Assembly: GCA_050115015.1 (NCBI GenBank)
Contig: JASFRI010000240.1
Location: forward strand, 1-6,586
DNA: 6,586 bases
Source: JASFRI01 sp050115015
GTDB lineage: Bacteria > Acidobacteriota > Polarisedimenticolia > CBDVAL01
Direction of reading: 5' to 3'
This document shows, piece by piece, positions 5,408 through 6,586 of this stretch (its first letter is position 1; the number at the start of each line of letters is the position of its first letter). Below the pieces are notes generated by a model. It had not been told where the DNA came from. It saw nothing but the letters and a program-made list of their open reading frames with translations, and ran no database searches. A program made the translations under genes and the position numbers.

Positions 5408-6331
5408 ATGCCGCGAATCCCGCAGACCGTCGTCCAGCTGGACGGGATCCTGGGCCACACCCGGTTCACCCTGGGGGACCGGGACGTGTCCGTGGAGCAG
5501 CGGCGTCCCTTCTTCCGCCGCCGCGCGTCGTACCCCTTCGATACCTTCGACCGGAAGCTCGGCCTCGAGGAACGGCCTCACTGGGCCTATCTCGTCGCGG
5601 TCGGGCTGATGCTCCCGGGGATCGCCCTGGCGCTGCGGTTTGCGTCCGCCTCCGGGTCCATGAACTGGACGGTGGCGCTGTCCACGGCCTGCCTCGTCTG
5701 CCTGGCGGGCTTCCTGCTCCACCGGCGCCGCCGTATGGTGTTCCGGAACTACTTCACGTCGGCGACTCTCTTCGAGATGACCCCCTCCGTCGCGACGACT
5801 CCGGTCGGAAAGCAGATCGTGAACCGCGTGGTCTACGCCGACTCGGCCGGGCTGCCAAGGGTGTTCAACTACGTCGAGTTCGAGGGCGGCCGGAAGCTGG
5901 TCTGCTCGGCGGAACACGATTCGCTGGAGCGGCTCTTCTTCGCGCTTCTGGAGGCGATCCCCGACGAGGTGGGGGTCGCCCTGGTCGTGGTGCGCGGGGA
6001 CCGCGAGGAGGCGGAGTACGGAAACGGACACGTCCGGCGGGACCGGGTCCGTCGCGCCTTCGAGGAATACCGGGACATCCTCACCCTGGACGGCATGGCC
6101 GATTTCTGCGTCTACCGGGAAGGGGACTTCGAGCTGGTCCTCGACAACCACCGGGTGATCGAGATCTATGGCGAGCAGTCGCCCTTCCTCCCCATCCTCG
6201 AGGCCCAGGGGTTCGTATTCAACCGGTCCTACTCTCCCCGGTATCTCCACTACCACGTGCACAACGTGAATCCGCCCGAGAACTTCGACGAGCGCGTGGA
6301 ACAGCTCAAGTGGAACCTGCAGCTCCGGTGA
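5408..6331 (+). CDS. Two-TM membrane protein of unknown function
   Basis: I do not recognise this 307-residue protein. Residues 1-58 are polar and basic (RRPFFRRR at 32-39). Residues about 59-78 and 86-104 are two hydrophobic segments separated by a very short loop, and HRRRR at 105-109 follows the second. By the positive-inside rule both the N-terminus and the long C-terminal part (about 200 residues) face the cytoplasm. The C-terminal part mixes strands and helices, with EGGRKLVCSAEHDSLERLFF (159-178), RRAFEEYRDILTL (215-227) and an aromatic/His-rich stretch YSPRYLHYHVHNVNPP (275-290). No known catalytic motif is visible. The end (FDERVEQLKWNLQL) is helical. The ATG is the only good start and matches a leaderless transcript from the promoter at 5393-5401. 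Third codon positions are strongly G or C, as in the neighbours. It is divergent from the CarD-like operon and may be co-regulated with it. Confidence 0.82.
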   Translation: MPRIPQTVVQLDGILGHTRFTLGDRDVSVEQRRPFFRRRASYPFDTFDRKLGLEERPHWAYLVAVGLMLPGIALALRFASASGSMNWTVALSTACLVCLAGFLLHRRRRMVFRNYFTSATLFEMTPSVATTPVGKQIVNRVVYADSAGLPRVFNYVEFEGGRKLVCSAEHDSLERLFFALLEAIPDEVGVALVVVRGDREEAEYGNGHVRRDRVRRAFEEYRDILTLDGMADFCVYREGDFELVLDNHRVIEIYGEQSPFLPILEAQGFVFNRSYSPRYLHYHVHNVNPPENFDERVEQLKWNLQLR

Positions 6332-6586
6332 GATGACGAGGGGGGCTAGAGGTCCGGCCGAAAAGCCTGGTGCCGTCCGCCGCTGGGTCTTGCGCGGCGA
6401 GTCCAGGGCGCGCCGAGGAGTCGATGCCCTATGCCCCAGTTCGGGGTCGGCGCATCGTCGACGAGGCGCAACGCGGGAATCGCCCGCAACCCCCAGCGGC
6501 CCTTCGGGTTGCGGCGGCATGGGCCCGTCTTCTTCGTTCCCGCTCCTCCCCGATGCACCGGGGCATCGCCTTCGTCGCGGCGCCTC
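6332..6586. other. Right-edge stretch without a convincing gene, rich in inverted repeats
   Basis: After the stop at 6331 no frame looks convincingly coding. A minus-strand frame is open from the window edge to a TAG at 6346-6348 (it includes GRWGLRAIPALRLVDDAP). However, its third-position G+C is visibly lower than in the real genes, it is Arg/Pro-rich, and it has no recognisable domain. It could be the end of an unknown gene starting outside the window, or noncoding. Several hairpins occur: CGATGC 6422-6427 with GCATCG 6452-6457 (and CCCC/GGGG inside), GCGGG 6473-6477 with CCCGC 6483-6487, the palindrome TCGTCGACGA 6455-6464, and CGATGC 6551-6556 with GCATCG 6563-6568. None is followed by a T-run, so no intrinsic terminator for the upstream gene is identified. 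Confidence 0.5.
6484..6514. repeat. Perfect 9-bp inverted repeat (hairpin)
   Basis: CCGCAACCC (6484-6492) and GGGTTGCGG (6506-6514) are exact reverse complements around a 13-nt loop. This is the strongest stem in the right-edge intergenic stretch. It could belong to a structured RNA, a dispersed intergenic repeat or a transcript end. One window cannot distinguish these. Confidence 0.7.

Noticed and set aside
5360..6520. A 386-residue minus-strand open frame antisense to the two-TM protein
   Set aside because: It runs through the divergent promoter and has low-complexity composition. The plus-strand frame has TM segments, a promoter and consistent codon use.
6346..6586. Minus-strand open frame reaching the window edge
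   Set aside because: Not listed as a gene: third-position G+C is lower than in the neighbours, there is no domain, and the beginning is outside the window. It is described in the right-edge entry because it could still be a partial gene.

Overview
The window is GC-rich bacterial DNA (roughly two thirds G+C by eye, with mostly G or C at third codon positions). It holds six credible protein genes. The gene types suggest an uncultured, Gram-negative-type bacterium with an envelope: a membrane-tethered Deg protease, a signal-peptide S9 peptidase and a FabZ-like hotdog protein. Acidobacteriota or a related deep lineage is my best guess. No marker gene here settles the phylum. There is no rRNA, tRNA, CRISPR array, transposase or integrase, and the region looks like ordinary chromosome.

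Layout. The left edge (1-262, +) is the C-terminal end of a protein with a fibronectin-III-like tail. It converges on a PaaI-type hotdog thioesterase (365-859, -), and two small hairpins lie in and beside the gap. Divergent from the thioesterase is an HtrA/Deg serine protease (979-2157, +), with one N-terminal membrane anchor, an intact His-Asp-Ser triad and one PDZ domain. It converges on, and overlaps by 26 nt, a three-gene minus-strand operon that reads 5320 to 2132: a small protein with a CarD/Tudor-like N-terminus and a conserved helical C-terminus, then a FabA/FabZ-like hotdog protein whose active-site His motif is not visible, then a secreted S9 prolyl-oligopeptidase-family peptidase. 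Divergent from that operon is a two-TM membrane protein of unknown function (5408-6331, +). The last 255 bases hold no convincing gene but several inverted repeats.

Expression. The clearest regulatory signal is at 5359-5401. Two outward-facing extended -10 promoters (TGCTATAAT on -, TGCTATACT on +) form a perfect 9-bp inverted repeat. The operon transcript would have a leader of about 32 nt with a strong Shine-Dalgarno sequence. The + transcript would start at or next to the ATG of the membrane protein, so that gene looks leaderless. The Deg protease also lacks a Shine-Dalgarno sequence and has a weaker promoter-like sequence at the same spacing.

How the genes work together. The protease and the S9 peptidase both act on proteins or peptides outside the cytoplasm. 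The two hotdog proteins belong to acyl-thioester chemistry. No shared pathway is visible, and I see no defence, mobile or biosynthetic system. The best leads are the FabZ-like protein with the altered active site, the uncharacterised CarD-like protein that heads its operon, the unknown membrane protein, and the symmetric divergent promoter.
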